DNA from: Anaerolineae bacterium
GTDB taxonomy: Bacteria > Chloroflexota > Anaerolineae > Aggregatilineales > J027
Length of the DNA stretch: 64,000 bases
Assembly: GCA_019913005.1 (NCBI GenBank)
Contig: JAIOHL010000252.1
Location: 1 to 64,000, forward strand
Direction: 5' to 3'
The translations under genes and the position numbers were made by a program. Shown here piece by piece: positions 38,556-47,970 of this stretch. Below the pieces are notes generated by a model, which had not been told where the DNA came from, did no database searches, and saw only the letters and a program-made list of their open reading frames with translations. Numbering within the stretch: the first letter of the stretch is position 1; every line of letters starts with the position of its first letter.

Positions 38556-39839
38556 ATGCAAAACTTACCACTTTTTTCACCTAACCCGGACGATGATTTT
38601 TTAGATACGGGTGAACTGCCAGCGGAAGACGAACCTTCGCACTACACCGTCAGCGAATTGGCGACCTATATCCGCCTCAAATTTGAGATGGATCGGCAGT
38701 TAAGCGGCGTGTGGGTCGAAGGCGAGGTCAGCAATTTGACACGAGCCGCCTCCGGTCATCTCTATTTCACCATCAAAGATGCCAATGCCCAATTAAAATG
38801 TGTGATGTGGAAAGGCAATGTGGCCCGCCTGCAACATTTCCCCGAACATGGCGATCAGGTTATCGTGTTGGGCAATGTCGGCATCTATGAGCAGCGCAGC
38901 GAATATCAATTGGTAGCGCAGGTCATCCAAATGGCAGGGCTTGGCGATCTAAATCAGCAGCTTGAATTGCTCAAAGCGAAATTGGCTGCCGAAGGGTTAT
39001 TTGATGAGGCACGCAAACGCCCCCTGCCATTTTTCCCACGTCGTATTGGGGTGGTGACATCGCCGACGACTGCTGCCTTCCAAGATGTGCTAAAAGTTCT
39101 CAGCCGCCGTTTTCCAGTTGCCGAAATCATCCTCAGCCCCACGATGGTGCAGGGGGAACAAGCCCCGCTGCAAATTATTGCCGCGCTGGATCGTATCAAC
39201 CGCCGCGAGGATATAGATGTGATCTTGTTGGTGCGCGGGGGGGGCAGTTTGGAAGATTTATGGTGCTTCAATGACGAACAGGTGGTGCGTGCGGTGGCTG
39301 CGTCGCGCTGGCCCATTGTGACCGGGGTCGGGCATGAGATTGATTTTACGCTGGTGGATTTTGCTTCAGATCGCCGTGCCCCCACACCTTCCGCCGCTGC
39401 CGAAATGATTACGCCGGAGATTGAATCGCTGCGGTATAGTGTCGAGGTTTTACAGGAACGTGTCCAGAATGCCATGCAAAATCATTTGGATGAACTGCGG
39501 GATGATTTGGGGGCGTATGAACGTTCGCTGCGACATTTATCGCCCTATGTGCGTATCCAAAATTATCGGCAGCGAGTGGACGATTTAACCATGCGGTTGC
39601 AGCGGGGCATGGTCGGCAACTTGAACTCGGCCCGTCAGCGGTTGAATATTCAAGACGCCGCGCTACGTGCCAACAGCCCTCTCGCTATTTTGTCACGGGG
39701 TTATGCGATTGTGACCCGCGCCGGGGATGGCAAACGCCTGACCAATGCCCAAGATGCCGCGCCGGGAGTGGATATTCTTATTCAATTGGATAAGGGCAGT
39801 TTGCGGGCGGCGGTTAAATCGCGGGAGTTGGGGGAGTAA
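38556..39839 (+). CDS. xseA: Exodeoxyribonuclease VII large subunit
   Basis: 427 aa. An N-terminal OB fold (VSELATYIRLKFE, GVWVEGEVSNL, about 30-135) precedes the catalytic domain (FFPRRIGVVTSPTTAAFQD, LVRGGGSLEDLW, TGVGHEIDFTLVDFASD) and a coiled C-terminus. Exo VII degrades single-stranded DNA from both ends in repair. The usual small subunit gene xseB does not follow, since the next gene is convergent, so xseB must be elsewhere or missing. Length and motifs are normal. Confidence 0.95.
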   Translation: MQNLPLFSPNPDDDFLDTGELPAEDEPSHYTVSELATYIRLKFEMDRQLSGVWVEGEVSNLTRAASGHLYFTIKDANAQLKCVMWKGNVARLQHFPEHGDQVIVLGNVGIYEQRSEYQLVAQVIQMAGLGDLNQQLELLKAKLAAEGLFDEARKRPLPFFPRRIGVVTSPTTAAFQDVLKVLSRRFPVAEIILSPTMVQGEQAPLQIIAALDRINRREDIDVILLVRGGGSLEDLWCFNDEQVVRAVAASRWPIVTGVGHEIDFTLVDFASDRRAPTPSAAAEMITPEIESLRYSVEVLQERVQNAMQNHLDELRDDLGAYERSLRHLSPYVRIQNYRQRVDDLTMRLQRGMVGNLNSARQRLNIQDAALRANSPLAILSRGYAIVTRAGDGKRLTNAQDAAPGVDILIQLDKGSLRAAVKSRELGE

Positions 39840-40187
39840 TTATAGAAATTCGATATGATTGAGCATTTCTTCGGGTGATAGAACACCGTGAATCAGTAGA
39901 AGCCCTTGAATAATCTGTTTCAGCGAGCGGGTTTGTGGTTTGCAATAGGCAATTCCTGCATGGGCTATACCGCCGCTGGCATGAGTCAAAAAATCGTCGT
40001 CTTGGGTCACAATTACCCGATTTTCTTGAAGTGCAAAAGCCATAATATCGAGATCATCCCGACCCATATAGCCTACTTCGGCAGTAGTCACCACGTCAAT
40101 ACCACGATTGCGTAGACCATTTGCCACCGCATTTGCAACATGCTCATCAAGATAGAAGCGTATTTGCTCAGGAGGAGAGTCGCTCAT
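39840..40187 (-). CDS. DUF5615 PIN-like protein, probable toxin
   Basis: 115 aa. The opening RFYLDEHVANAVANGLRNRG and the block VGYMGRDDLDIMAFALQENRVIVTQDDDFL match the DUF5615 PIN-like family, with a set of Asp/Glu residues typical of PIN nucleases. It follows the DUF433 gene by 4 bp, the usual order of this toxin-antitoxin-like pair. Its stop directly abuts the xseA stop. Ribonuclease activity is inferred from the family. Confidence 0.85.
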   Translation of the reverse strand: MSDSPPEQIRFYLDEHVANAVANGLRNRGIDVVTTAEVGYMGRDDLDIMAFALQENRVIVTQDDDFLTHASGGIAHAGIAYCKPQTRSLKQIIQGLLLIHGVLSPEEMLNHIEFL

Positions 40188-40191
40188 CTGG

Positions 40192-40512
40192 TTAACTTTT
40201 GTTTTTCGCTATTTTGCTTGGATAGCGTTCTTGTACCGAGGAAATTACGGTTTCGCTTTGCCGAATATCTGCTTGAATTTCATCTAGGTGATCGAAAGCA
40301 TACGTAAGTGCGGCGTAAACTTGGGCCAATGATAGATCATACTCATTGGCAACTTCGTCGGCACTCATGCCATTGTACTCATGCCACACATAAACATCTT
40401 GGACACGGATACGCCGACCTGCGATGCAGGCTTTGCCTCCTGCGATTTCGGGTGTTTTGGTTATATGGGTCTCGGTCACATTGAACATTGAAGTCATAAT
40501 TTGAACATCCAT
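40192..40512 (-). CDS. DUF433 protein, probable antitoxin
   Basis: 106 aa from the ATG at 40512, preceded by AGGAGAAGG. The motif HITKTPEIAGGKACIAGRRIRVQDVYVW, then MSADEVANEYDLSLAQVYAALTYAFDH, is the winged-helix-like DUF433 signature. These proteins accompany DUF5615 PIN-like proteins and probably bind DNA and neutralise the toxin. A small independent unit between nuoN and xseA; the nuoN terminator lies just upstream. Confidence 0.85.
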   Translation of the reverse strand: MDVQIMTSMFNVTETHITKTPEIAGGKACIAGRRIRVQDVYVWHEYNGMSADEVANEYDLSLAQVYAALTYAFDHLDEIQADIRQSETVISSVQERYPSKIAKNKS

Positions 40513-40540
40513 CCTTCTCCTAACATTATAAATGAAAAAC

Positions 40541-40568
40541 AAAAAAGGCGAGTTTAGAACCCGCCTTC
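40541..40568 (-). terminator. Terminator of the nuo operon
   Basis: On the minus strand GGCGGGTT and AACTCGCC flank CTA, one mismatch, followed by TTTTTTG. It lies 26 bp after the nuoN stop. Confidence 0.85.
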
Positions 40569-40593
40569 GATTGTTCATATTTAGTTTCTGGTT

Positions 40594-42120
40594 TTATCGG
40601 CCTACAATCGCCAGTGTGACATCGCGGGCAAGGTCGGTCATGATATAGGGCAGAATCCCCAGAATCAAGGTGCCCATCGCGGTGAGCCACAGGGCCGAAC
40701 GCAAGGCCAATGGTTGTTTCTCAGAAACCGGGTGGGCGTCGCCTTCAACCATGTACATATTCACGATGATGCGTAGATAGTAGTAGGCGGAAACGACACT
40801 CGCCAACACACCGATGACCGCCAAGACTTCGAGATTGGCTTCCAGTGCGGCCTTAAATACAAAGAACTTGCCGATGAAACCAGCGGTCAATGGCACACCC
40901 GTCAGACTCAACATAAAAATAGTCATGGCAGCCGCCAACATTGGACTGTGCTGGGCCAGACCTTTGGTGTCGTTCAGGGTAATGGTGTTACGTTCGCTGC
41001 GTTCCAACGCGATGACGACGGCAAACGCCCCGATATTGGTAAAAGTATAGGCCATCAGATAGACCAGTGCGGCTTGGGCGGAGCTATCCCCAACCCCAAA
41101 CGTACCCCCGGCTGCAATCGCAATCAGAATGTACCCGCCGTGCGCAATGCTCGAATAGGCCAGCATACGCTTGAGGTCGGTTTGGGTGATGGCGACAAAA
41201 TTGCCCAAAATCAGGGTCAAGACTGCGATGACCTGAACCGAATCTTGCCAGACGTCAATCGCTTTGCCCTGTGAGGCGGATACGACGGCTAGGCCTGTTA
41301 CCAAGACGCGCAGCATGGCGGCGAACCCGCCCGTTTTGGCGGTCACACTCATGAAGGCCGTCACAGGGGTGGGCGCACCCTGATACACGTCGGGCTGCCA
41401 CATGTGGAACGGCACCGCACCGACCTTGAAGCCAAGTGCGATTAGTACCATAGCAATGCCAATCAGCAGAGTGAATTGACCCGCGCCTTTACCTTCGAGA
41501 ATATCAACGGCGGTTTGCCAAACATTGACCAATTCAAAGCTACCCGTCGCGCCATAAATCAGAGCGATGCCATAGACCAAAAAGCCGGATGAGAACGCGC
41601 CAAGCAGGAAATATTTCATGGCGCTCTCTTCGCTTTCCAGCATGGGGCGGCGGAACCCGGAGAGGATATACAACGGAATCGAGAGCAGTTCAAGCGCGAT
41701 GAAAATCATCACCAGATTGCGTGACGACCCCATCAGCATGGCACCGAGGGTACTGAACAAAATCAGCGTATAAAATTCGCCACGTTCCGTGCCGGTGCGT
41801 TCCAGATAATCATACGACACCATAATGCCGATGATGCCTGCCATGAGGGAGATGACATTCACTACATGGGTGAATTGGTCTACTACAAATATGCCCTCAA
41901 AGGCAGTGGATTTATCGCCGATTTCGACACCGGACGCTTGGAGCAGGGCAATCAAGAGCGAAACGCCCAAGCCTATCCCTGCCAGTACCGCTGTATAGAC
42001 CTTTTTATCTTTGGGAATGAACAGGTCGGCGACCAGCAAAATGCAGGTGCCAAGAGCCAGTGCTATCATGGGTAGCGCGGCCCAAATATTCAATTCATCA
42101 AACGTGGGGGTTGAAAACAT
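40594..42120 (-). CDS. nuoN: NADH-quinone oxidoreductase subunit N
   Basis: 508 aa antiporter-like proton-channel subunit of complex I with about 14 membrane helices. Conserved features include YDYLERTG, SSRNLVMIFIALELLSIPLYIL with its channel Glu, and QTDLKRMLAYSSIAHGGY with its Lys. Last gene of the operon, preceded by a 77-bp gap holding a terminator-like hairpin. Confidence 0.96.
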   Translation of the reverse strand: MFSTPTFDELNIWAALPMIALALGTCILLVADLFIPKDKKVYTAVLAGIGLGVSLLIALLQASGVEIGDKSTAFEGIFVVDQFTHVVNVISLMAGIIGIMVSYDYLERTGTERGEFYTLILFSTLGAMLMGSSRNLVMIFIALELLSIPLYILSGFRRPMLESEESAMKYFLLGAFSSGFLVYGIALIYGATGSFELVNVWQTAVDILEGKGAGQFTLLIGIAMVLIALGFKVGAVPFHMWQPDVYQGAPTPVTAFMSVTAKTGGFAAMLRVLVTGLAVVSASQGKAIDVWQDSVQVIAVLTLILGNFVAITQTDLKRMLAYSSIAHGGYILIAIAAGGTFGVGDSSAQAALVYLMAYTFTNIGAFAVVIALERSERNTITLNDTKGLAQHSPMLAAAMTIFMLSLTGVPLTAGFIGKFFVFKAALEANLEVLAVIGVLASVVSAYYYLRIIVNMYMVEGDAHPVSEKQPLALRSALWLTAMGTLILGILPYIMTDLARDVTLAIVGR

Positions 42121-42163
42121 AGCCCTTATTTACCCCTGCGAAATTTTGACCGAATCTAAATCG

Positions 42164-42190
42164 AAAAAGGGGCAGTCCGAAAACCACCCC
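42164..42190 (-). terminator. Attenuator-like hairpin between nuoM and nuoN
   Basis: On the minus strand GGGGTGG pairs with CTGCCCC (five G-C pairs, two wobbles) across an 8-nt loop, then TTTTT. Inside the operon it should cause partial termination. Confidence 0.6.
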
Positions 42191-42197
42191 ATGATTG

Positions 42198-43733
42198 TTA
42201 TTTACCCGCGACGGCAACCGTATGGACAAAGTTGACCAAGTGTCCAACTGAGCCATCCATCAATTCAAAGAATGGACTGGGATAGAGGCCGATCACAAAA
42301 ATCATGATGACCAGCGGCACCAAAGCGCCGAGTTCCGTCCAATTCTTGCTCCATGTCAGGTCTTCGAGTTCCTGATTTTCTTTCTTGTCCAGCGGCCCCA
42401 TAAAGACCTTGTTGAACATAAACAGGGTATACACGGCTGCCAAGATCACACCGAGGGTGGCGACAGCGGTAAACCAGATGCTCAGGACTTCGGAACTGGC
42501 AGAGCCAAGCAGGATGGTGAATTCACCTACGAAACCGTTCATGCTGGGTAGGCCCATACTAGACAGCGAAATCACCAACGCGATACCGCTGAACACGGGC
42601 ATGACCTTCCAAATACCACCGAAGGCGTTAATCGCTTTGGTGTGACGGCGGTCATACAAAATTCCGACCAGCGCGAACAACCCGCCTGTGCTGATGCCGT
42701 GATTGACCATTTGTAACACTGCGCCTTGCACGCCACTGCTAGTCAGTGAAAAAATCCCCAATACCACGAAACCGAGATGGCTGACCGAGGTATAGGCGAC
42801 CAGTTTCTTGACATCGGTTTGGGCATAGGCCACCCACGCGCCATAGATAATGCCGATCACAGCAAGGGCCGCAATCCAAGGGGCAAAGTCGGCGGAGGCG
42901 TTCGGGAAGAAGCCCAAATTAAACCGGATCAACCCGTAAGTCCCCAATTTCAGCAAGATACCCGCCAGAATGATCGAACCAGCGGTGGGGGCTTGGACGT
43001 GGGCATCCGGCAGCCATGAGTGCAGCGGCCACAGTGGAACTTTGATGGCAAACGCGATGAAGAAGCCCAAGAAGAGCAGGCGTTCCGTGTCGGTGCTAAA
43101 GCTCAACGTGCCGCTTTGCACCATCTCGGTAATCACCTTCACGTCGAATGTGCCTGCTTCGTTCCCCAGCCACAAAATCGCCAGCAGCATCAGAATTGAG
43201 CCTGCCATTGTATAGAGGAAGAATTTCACTGCTGCATAGCGCCGTTCTTCGCCGCCCCAAATTCCGATGAGGAAATACATCGGCACAAGGGTTAGTTCCC
43301 AGAACACATAGAATAAGAACATATCCTGCGCCACGAACACACCTAGCATCGCAAATTCGATGAGCAGCATGAACAAGTAGTAGAGCCGGATACGTTCATG
43401 GATCATGTTAAAGGAAATCAGAATCGCCAGCGGCATGATGAAGGTTGTCAACATGACCAGCCAAATACTAATGCCATCTATCCCGACATGATAGTAAATC
43501 CCAAAGGTGGGAATCCATTCGGCAATGTGCTCTGATTGCAGCCCGGTTTCGTCACTCTTAAATTGGGCGAGCAGCAAAATGGAGAAGCCGAGGGTAATGA
43601 GGGAGGTAATCAACGCCCCCCATTTAATCCGCTCATCACTCAGCTTGTTCAAAAACAGCAGAATGAAGAAACCGACCATCGGCGCAAAGAGAGTGACGCT
43701 TGTTAGCGAAACGCCTGTTGTTTCGAGTTGCAT
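42198..43733 (-). CDS. nuoM: NADH-quinone oxidoreductase subunit M
   Basis: 511 aa, 14 predicted helices, a proton-pumping antiporter-like subunit. Markers: FYVFWELTLVPMYFLIGIWGG (channel Glu), PLWPLHSWLPDAHVQAPTAGSI and TDVKKLVAYTSVSHLGFV (Lys). Normal length for the family. 21 bp downstream of nuoL. Confidence 0.96.
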   Translation of the reverse strand: MQLETTGVSLTSVTLFAPMVGFFILLFLNKLSDERIKWGALITSLITLGFSILLLAQFKSDETGLQSEHIAEWIPTFGIYYHVGIDGISIWLVMLTTFIMPLAILISFNMIHERIRLYYLFMLLIEFAMLGVFVAQDMFLFYVFWELTLVPMYFLIGIWGGEERRYAAVKFFLYTMAGSILMLLAILWLGNEAGTFDVKVITEMVQSGTLSFSTDTERLLFLGFFIAFAIKVPLWPLHSWLPDAHVQAPTAGSIILAGILLKLGTYGLIRFNLGFFPNASADFAPWIAALAVIGIIYGAWVAYAQTDVKKLVAYTSVSHLGFVVLGIFSLTSSGVQGAVLQMVNHGISTGGLFALVGILYDRRHTKAINAFGGIWKVMPVFSGIALVISLSSMGLPSMNGFVGEFTILLGSASSEVLSIWFTAVATLGVILAAVYTLFMFNKVFMGPLDKKENQELEDLTWSKNWTELGALVPLVIMIFVIGLYPSPFFELMDGSVGHLVNFVHTVAVAGK

Positions 43734-43754
43734 CCGTCAATAACTCCCAGCAAC

Positions 43755-46160
43755 CTAAATTCCCAGCAGATCACGCAGCGTGGGAAGCAGAATAATTACG
43801 ATGACTAACAATACGCCCATCATCAGAGAGAGCGCATAAGTACGCACATAGCCTGTTTGGGTCTTACGCAGCCGTGATGCCGCCGCCAAAACACCCGTTG
43901 CCAGCGACATAAAGCCTTTGTCCACCACTTGGCGGTCAATCGGTTGGCTGATGACATCCGCCGCCCCTTGGAAGCCTTGCCCAATGATGCGGTCATGGAA
44001 GAAGTTGTGCCAGAAATCCCAGTCAATGGTATTGGCAAGGAATCGCGCCGCGCCTTGGAAGGGATAGACGATGTATTTGAAATAGGCCTCATCCCAATAG
44101 AGTTTGGCGTTTGACAGCGCAAACAGGGGTTGAGTCTGCGGATTTTCTTCCAACGGGTCTTTTTCCATCGGAATCGGCATGGCTTTGCTGCCATAAATCG
44201 TATGGGAGACGTACATCGCACCTAAAGCAATCCCGGTGGCGAGGAGGGCTAAGACCGCATTGAAATTGCCAGCGTGGGCATGGATGACACTTTCCTCAAG
44301 GAATAGAGTGAAGCGGTGTTCGCCAAAAACCCACTCAAAGAACCAACCAAGCAGCGGAATACCATTGGGTACATTCGCAAACCCGACCAAGAACGCCCCA
44401 ATTGCCAAAATTGCCAGCGGGGTCGTCATCAGGGACGAACTTTCGGGGGCATGTTCAGCAGCGGCAGTGCGCGGCTTGCCAAAAAACACAAGGCAAATTT
44501 GACGCCATGTATAGAAGGCGGTCATACCAGCAGCAGCTAACAAAACTACCAGCGCCAATGTCCCCTTTAATTCACCCTCATCAATCCATATGTTATAGGA
44601 ATCGGCTAGGATTTCGTCCTTTGACCAGAAGCCTGACAGGGGGAATATGCCTGCCAATGCCAGCGCACCAATCAGATAGGTGATATAGGTCAGGCGCATC
44701 TTGCCCGCTAGACCACCCATATTGCGCATGTCTTGGGGGTCGAATTCGTGGTCATCATGATGGGTGTGGGTCGCGTGTTCGCCATGAGCCTCATGCTCGG
44801 CGTGTTCATCGTGTTCGTCGCCGTGTTCATCATGCCCATGTTCATGAGCGTGGTGATGTCCATGCTCCATCGCGTGAATGACCGAGCCGGAACCGAGGAA
44901 CAACAGGGCCTTAAAAAACGCATGAGTGACGAGGTGGAACATCGCGGCGGCATAGGCCCCCAGCCCAACGGCGGCGACCATGAACCCCAATTGGCTGACG
45001 GTTGAATAGGCCAGCACTTTCTTGATGTCCCATTGCCCCAACGCCATAAACCCGGCGGCAAGGGCAGTTGAAATTCCAATAATCGTCACGACAAACGAGG
45101 TGAGGTCGGAGTTGAAGAAAAACGAATTTGACCGCACCATCATGTAAATACCCGCCGTCACCATCGTCGCAGCGTGGATCAAGGCGCTGACGGGGGTCGG
45201 GCCTGCCATCGCGTCGGGCAGCCATACAAACAGTGGAATTTGGGCGCTCTTACCTGTCGCCCCAAGCAGGAAAAACAGGGTAATCAGGGTGATGACGGCA
45301 TCAAAGTCGAGGTCAATTGAACCAAAGCTGACTTGGTGATTGCCTTCTTCAAACCAGAGTTCGGCCTGTGTATAAATGCCGTGAATTTCACTACCTGATT
45401 CGACATGGGCCGCTTCTTCACCAGTATGTTCGCCCTCTGCCCCTTCGACAGCAAAGACAGGTGGGGGGGCTTCATCATGTTCCAGATGGATGACTTCGTG
45501 GGGTTTGTAATAATCGAGCGTGCCAAACGTCCAGAAGGTCAAGAAAATCCCCATCAGCAGACCGAAGTCGCCAATACGGTTGACGATGAACGCCTTGCGT
45601 GCCGCGTTACTGTTCGACCAGCCAACCGTGCCTTCGGTGGGGTGTTTGCCCGGTTTATCAAACCAGAAGCCGATGAGTAGGAACGAACACAAGCCCACGC
45701 CTTCCCAGCCGACGAACATCACCAACAGGTTATTGCCCGTTACCAGAATCAGCATGAACACCAAGAACAAATTGAGATAGACAAAAAAGCGTGGGAAGCG
45801 TTCATCGCCGTGCATATAGCCAGTAGCATAAATGTGGATGAGCGTTCCGACCCCGGTCACTACGAGCATCATGGTGACGCTGAGGGTGTCTACACGGAAC
45901 TGCCAAGGAATATCAATGCCTGCTGAGGGGATAGAAATCCATGAGTGAATCAGCGGGGCGTTGACGATGGCAGGTTCGTAGTGTTGATCTACCAGTGTGG
46001 CCCATAGTATCAGCGCGACGACAAACGCAAATGCGCTGGCACTGACCGCAATGAATCCGGCGCCTTTTTCGCCTAGCTTTTTGCCAAAAAAGAGGTTGGT
46101 CAACATCCCGAGCAAAGGGACAATGACTACCAATGAAACCGCAGAATAAAAACCTTCCAT
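43755..46160 (-). CDS. nuoL: NADH-quinone oxidoreductase subunit L with His-rich loop
   Basis: 801 aa, longer than the usual 610-660. It is the distal antiporter-like subunit with the lateral helix. Core motifs: MFVGWEGVGLCSFLLIGFW, QIPLFVWLPDAMAGPTPVSALIHAATMV and DIKKVLAYSTVSQLGFM. Two insertions explain much of the extra length: an acidic/His stretch at about 218-270 (HLEHDEAPPP, GEHTGEEAAHVE) and a strongly His-rich loop at about 427-475, with 17 His in 39 residues (44735-44880). The C-terminal lateral helix region is present (FHDRIIGQGFQGAADV). Confidence 0.95.
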   Translation of the reverse strand: MEGFYSAVSLVVIVPLLGMLTNLFFGKKLGEKGAGFIAVSASAFAFVVALILWATLVDQHYEPAIVNAPLIHSWISIPSAGIDIPWQFRVDTLSVTMMLVVTGVGTLIHIYATGYMHGDERFPRFFVYLNLFLVFMLILVTGNNLLVMFVGWEGVGLCSFLLIGFWFDKPGKHPTEGTVGWSNSNAARKAFIVNRIGDFGLLMGIFLTFWTFGTLDYYKPHEVIHLEHDEAPPPVFAVEGAEGEHTGEEAAHVESGSEIHGIYTQAELWFEEGNHQVSFGSIDLDFDAVITLITLFFLLGATGKSAQIPLFVWLPDAMAGPTPVSALIHAATMVTAGIYMMVRSNSFFFNSDLTSFVVTIIGISTALAAGFMALGQWDIKKVLAYSTVSQLGFMVAAVGLGAYAAAMFHLVTHAFFKALLFLGSGSVIHAMEHGHHHAHEHGHDEHGDEHDEHAEHEAHGEHATHTHHDDHEFDPQDMRNMGGLAGKMRLTYITYLIGALALAGIFPLSGFWSKDEILADSYNIWIDEGELKGTLALVVLLAAAGMTAFYTWRQICLVFFGKPRTAAAEHAPESSSLMTTPLAILAIGAFLVGFANVPNGIPLLGWFFEWVFGEHRFTLFLEESVIHAHAGNFNAVLALLATGIALGAMYVSHTIYGSKAMPIPMEKDPLEENPQTQPLFALSNAKLYWDEAYFKYIVYPFQGAARFLANTIDWDFWHNFFHDRIIGQGFQGAADVISQPIDRQVVDKGFMSLATGVLAAASRLRKTQTGYVRTYALSLMMGVLLVIVIILLPTLRDLLGI

Positions 46161-46192
46161 AAATTTACGAGGCCCCGTTCTGAATTACCGGA

Positions 46193-46507
46193 TTAACCCT
46201 GCAATGCATGTAAATCGTCCACATCGGTGCTTTGTCTAGTGCGGTAGATGGTGACAATTAAGGCCAACCCGACTGCAACTTCGGCAGCAGCGACGGTCAT
46301 CACAAAAAACACCATCAAATGTGCGTCCATCTGATTCCACTGGCGGGCAAAGGCCACCAGCGCCAAATTTGCTGAGTTCAGCATTAACTCAATGGACATG
46401 AAAATCAAGATGGCATTCCGACGCAGCAGTACACCCATTGAGCCGAGTGTAAACAACACCGCGCTCAACAATACATATAATTCGGTAGCGACTTCTGGCT
46501 TATCCAT
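46193..46507 (-). CDS. nuoK: NADH-quinone oxidoreductase subunit K
   Basis: 104 aa from the ATG at 46507 ([12 protein letters not shown]), preceded by GAGGGAAGG; this gives the usual family length. Three helices with the two conserved channel Glu residues in [15 protein letters not shown] and [11 protein letters not shown]. Overlap with longer in-frame codons inside nuoJ is not needed. 10 bp after nuoJ. Confidence 0.95.
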   Translation of the reverse strand: MDKPEVATELYVLLSAVLFTLGSMGVLLRRNAILIFMSIELMLNSANLALVAFARQWNQMDAHLMVFFVMTVAAAEVAVGLALIVTIYRTRQSTDVDDLHALQG

Positions 46508-46517
46508 AACCTTCCCT

Positions 46518-47819
46518 CTAATCACCGCTGCTATCGGCTGGGTTTTTGCGTAAGGACTGCATATATTCTTCAACCGTTGGATTGCCGGGAACATTTGCCA
46601 TACGACGGCGGAAACGCGGCTTCTTGGGTGTTTCATGTTGTTTGGTCAACACAATCACCCCGACCATCGCCGTCAGCAGCAGCAGGCCGATCACTTCAAA
46701 TGGCAGCAGATAATCGGTAAACAGCAGTTGACCCATCCCCTCTGCACTACCAAAATCAGGATTGTTATCCAGCGCGAACCACAAAATCTTGGGGCGTATT
46801 GTGCTACCCGTTGTATCTTGGGTTACGACCCACAACACTCCGGTGTTTTGTTCAATGACTTTTTTATCTATCTGCACTAGCGCGTCAAGGTCAAGTTTTT
46901 CGTCGGTATCGCCACGTTCATCAATAGCAGCGCGAATGTCACCTTGAGGATAGGTCGCTAGGGTATATTCGCCCTCTTTGATTTCAAAATGGGCGGCTTG
47001 ACCATAATCGAGACTCTTGACCAGCACCATCGGGTCGTCACCCGGCTCGGTGATGTCTGCGACTTCAATCGGGCAAGTGACTGTGCCATCCACACACGGA
47101 ATGGCATGAACCACCGTCAAACGGGCAATATCTTTTTCATCGTTCGGGTCAATACGCCCCTCGACTTGCAGTGCCTGTACCCCACCATTAGCAGCATCGG
47201 TGGTCAAAACATACGAGAGAACGCCATTGCCTGCCAGAAAAACCGAGGTTTCCAGCACGATATTTTCTGAGAGCAGTTCGGCCTCATGTGGAACGACCTG
47301 TGCGGTGTAGCTGCCCGCCGGAAATTCCTCAAAATCGGAGGCTTCTCGATAGAGTAAATCTGAGACTACCTTTTCGCCGTCAATGTAGACATCCACCGCG
47401 TCGGTTCCAGCGGCGGCATGAACAAAACGGAAAATGGGTTCCGCAGGTTCGGGTTCGCTAGTATCAAGGTCGCTGCGGATAATGGCGAGGCCAGCCACAA
47501 ACAAAATCACCATCGTGACGCCAAGTGTGGCAGGAGCCAGCCATGGAAAGCGCTGTGTCTCTTGGGGTAAAACACGCTCGGCACCCATCAACATGATCAC
47601 GAATAGAAATAAGACCATGATTGCGCCTGCATAGACCGTAATTTGTACGGCAAACAGGAACGGTGCATTGAGCATCAGATAGAGAAACGCCACACACGCA
47701 AAGTTTATAATGAGGAACAATGCACTGTGTACAGCATTTTCACTAATCAGCATCATGACGGCGGCAAGGATCGAAAGCGCCCCAATCATGATAAACAGAG
47801 CTAATTCTGTGCCTACCAT
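46518..47819 (-). CDS. nuoJ: NADH-quinone oxidoreductase subunit J with inserted DUF4397-like domain
   Basis: 433 aa, against about 165-200 in typical NuoJ. Residues 1-114 are four standard helices, including [21 protein letters not shown], the conserved pi-bulge helix. Helix five is at about 367-392 ([22 protein letters not shown]), followed by a basic cytoplasmic tail. Between helices four and five, residues about 117-358 (DNA 46746-47471) form an extra beta-rich domain with two related halves: [19 protein letters not shown] and [13 protein letters not shown], the DUF4397 signature. By standard NuoJ topology this loop faces outside the membrane. The reading frame is continuous, so this is a true insertion and not an assembly join. 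Confidence 0.93.
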   Translation of the reverse strand: MVGTELALFIMIGALSILAAVMMLISENAVHSALFLIINFACVAFLYLMLNAPFLFAVQITVYAGAIMVLFLFVIMLMGAERVLPQETQRFPWLAPATLGVTMVILFVAGLAIIRSDLDTSEPEPAEPIFRFVHAAAGTDAVDVYIDGEKVVSDLLYREASDFEEFPAGSYTAQVVPHEAELLSENIVLETSVFLAGNGVLSYVLTTDAANGGVQALQVEGRIDPNDEKDIARLTVVHAIPCVDGTVTCPIEVADITEPGDDPMVLVKSLDYGQAAHFEIKEGEYTLATYPQGDIRAAIDERGDTDEKLDLDALVQIDKKVIEQNTGVLWVVTQDTTGSTIRPKILWFALDNNPDFGSAEGMGQLLFTDYLLPFEVIGLLLLTAMVGVIVLTKQHETPKKPRFRRRMANVPGNPTVEEYMQSLRKNPADSSGD

Positions 47820-47932
47820 TCGAAAATGTCCTGTAGATTAAAACAACGGGTGGCGTCAGACCCGTGAAGTTTATCGCAATCTTGTTCCAACGCCAAATTA
47901 ACGAAATTCAAGTTTTACTACCCCACATAAAG

Positions 47933-47958
47933 CCCCTCGCCAACCTTCCGGAGAGGGG
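47933..47958 (-). terminator. Hairpin between nuoI and nuoJ
   Basis: CCCCTC (47933-47938) pairs with GAGGGG (47953-47958). On the minus strand it is followed by CTTTATG, a weak T-run. It sits in the 151-bp nuoI-nuoJ gap, the longest in the operon. Confidence 0.4.
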
Positions 47959-47970
47959 AATGAGATTCGG

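Noticed and set aside
44735-44880. His-rich stretch of NuoL as a frameshift artefact
   Set aside because: Family motifs continue in the same frame on both sides (VTHAFFKALLFLGSGS before, MRNMGGL after), so the insertion is in frame.
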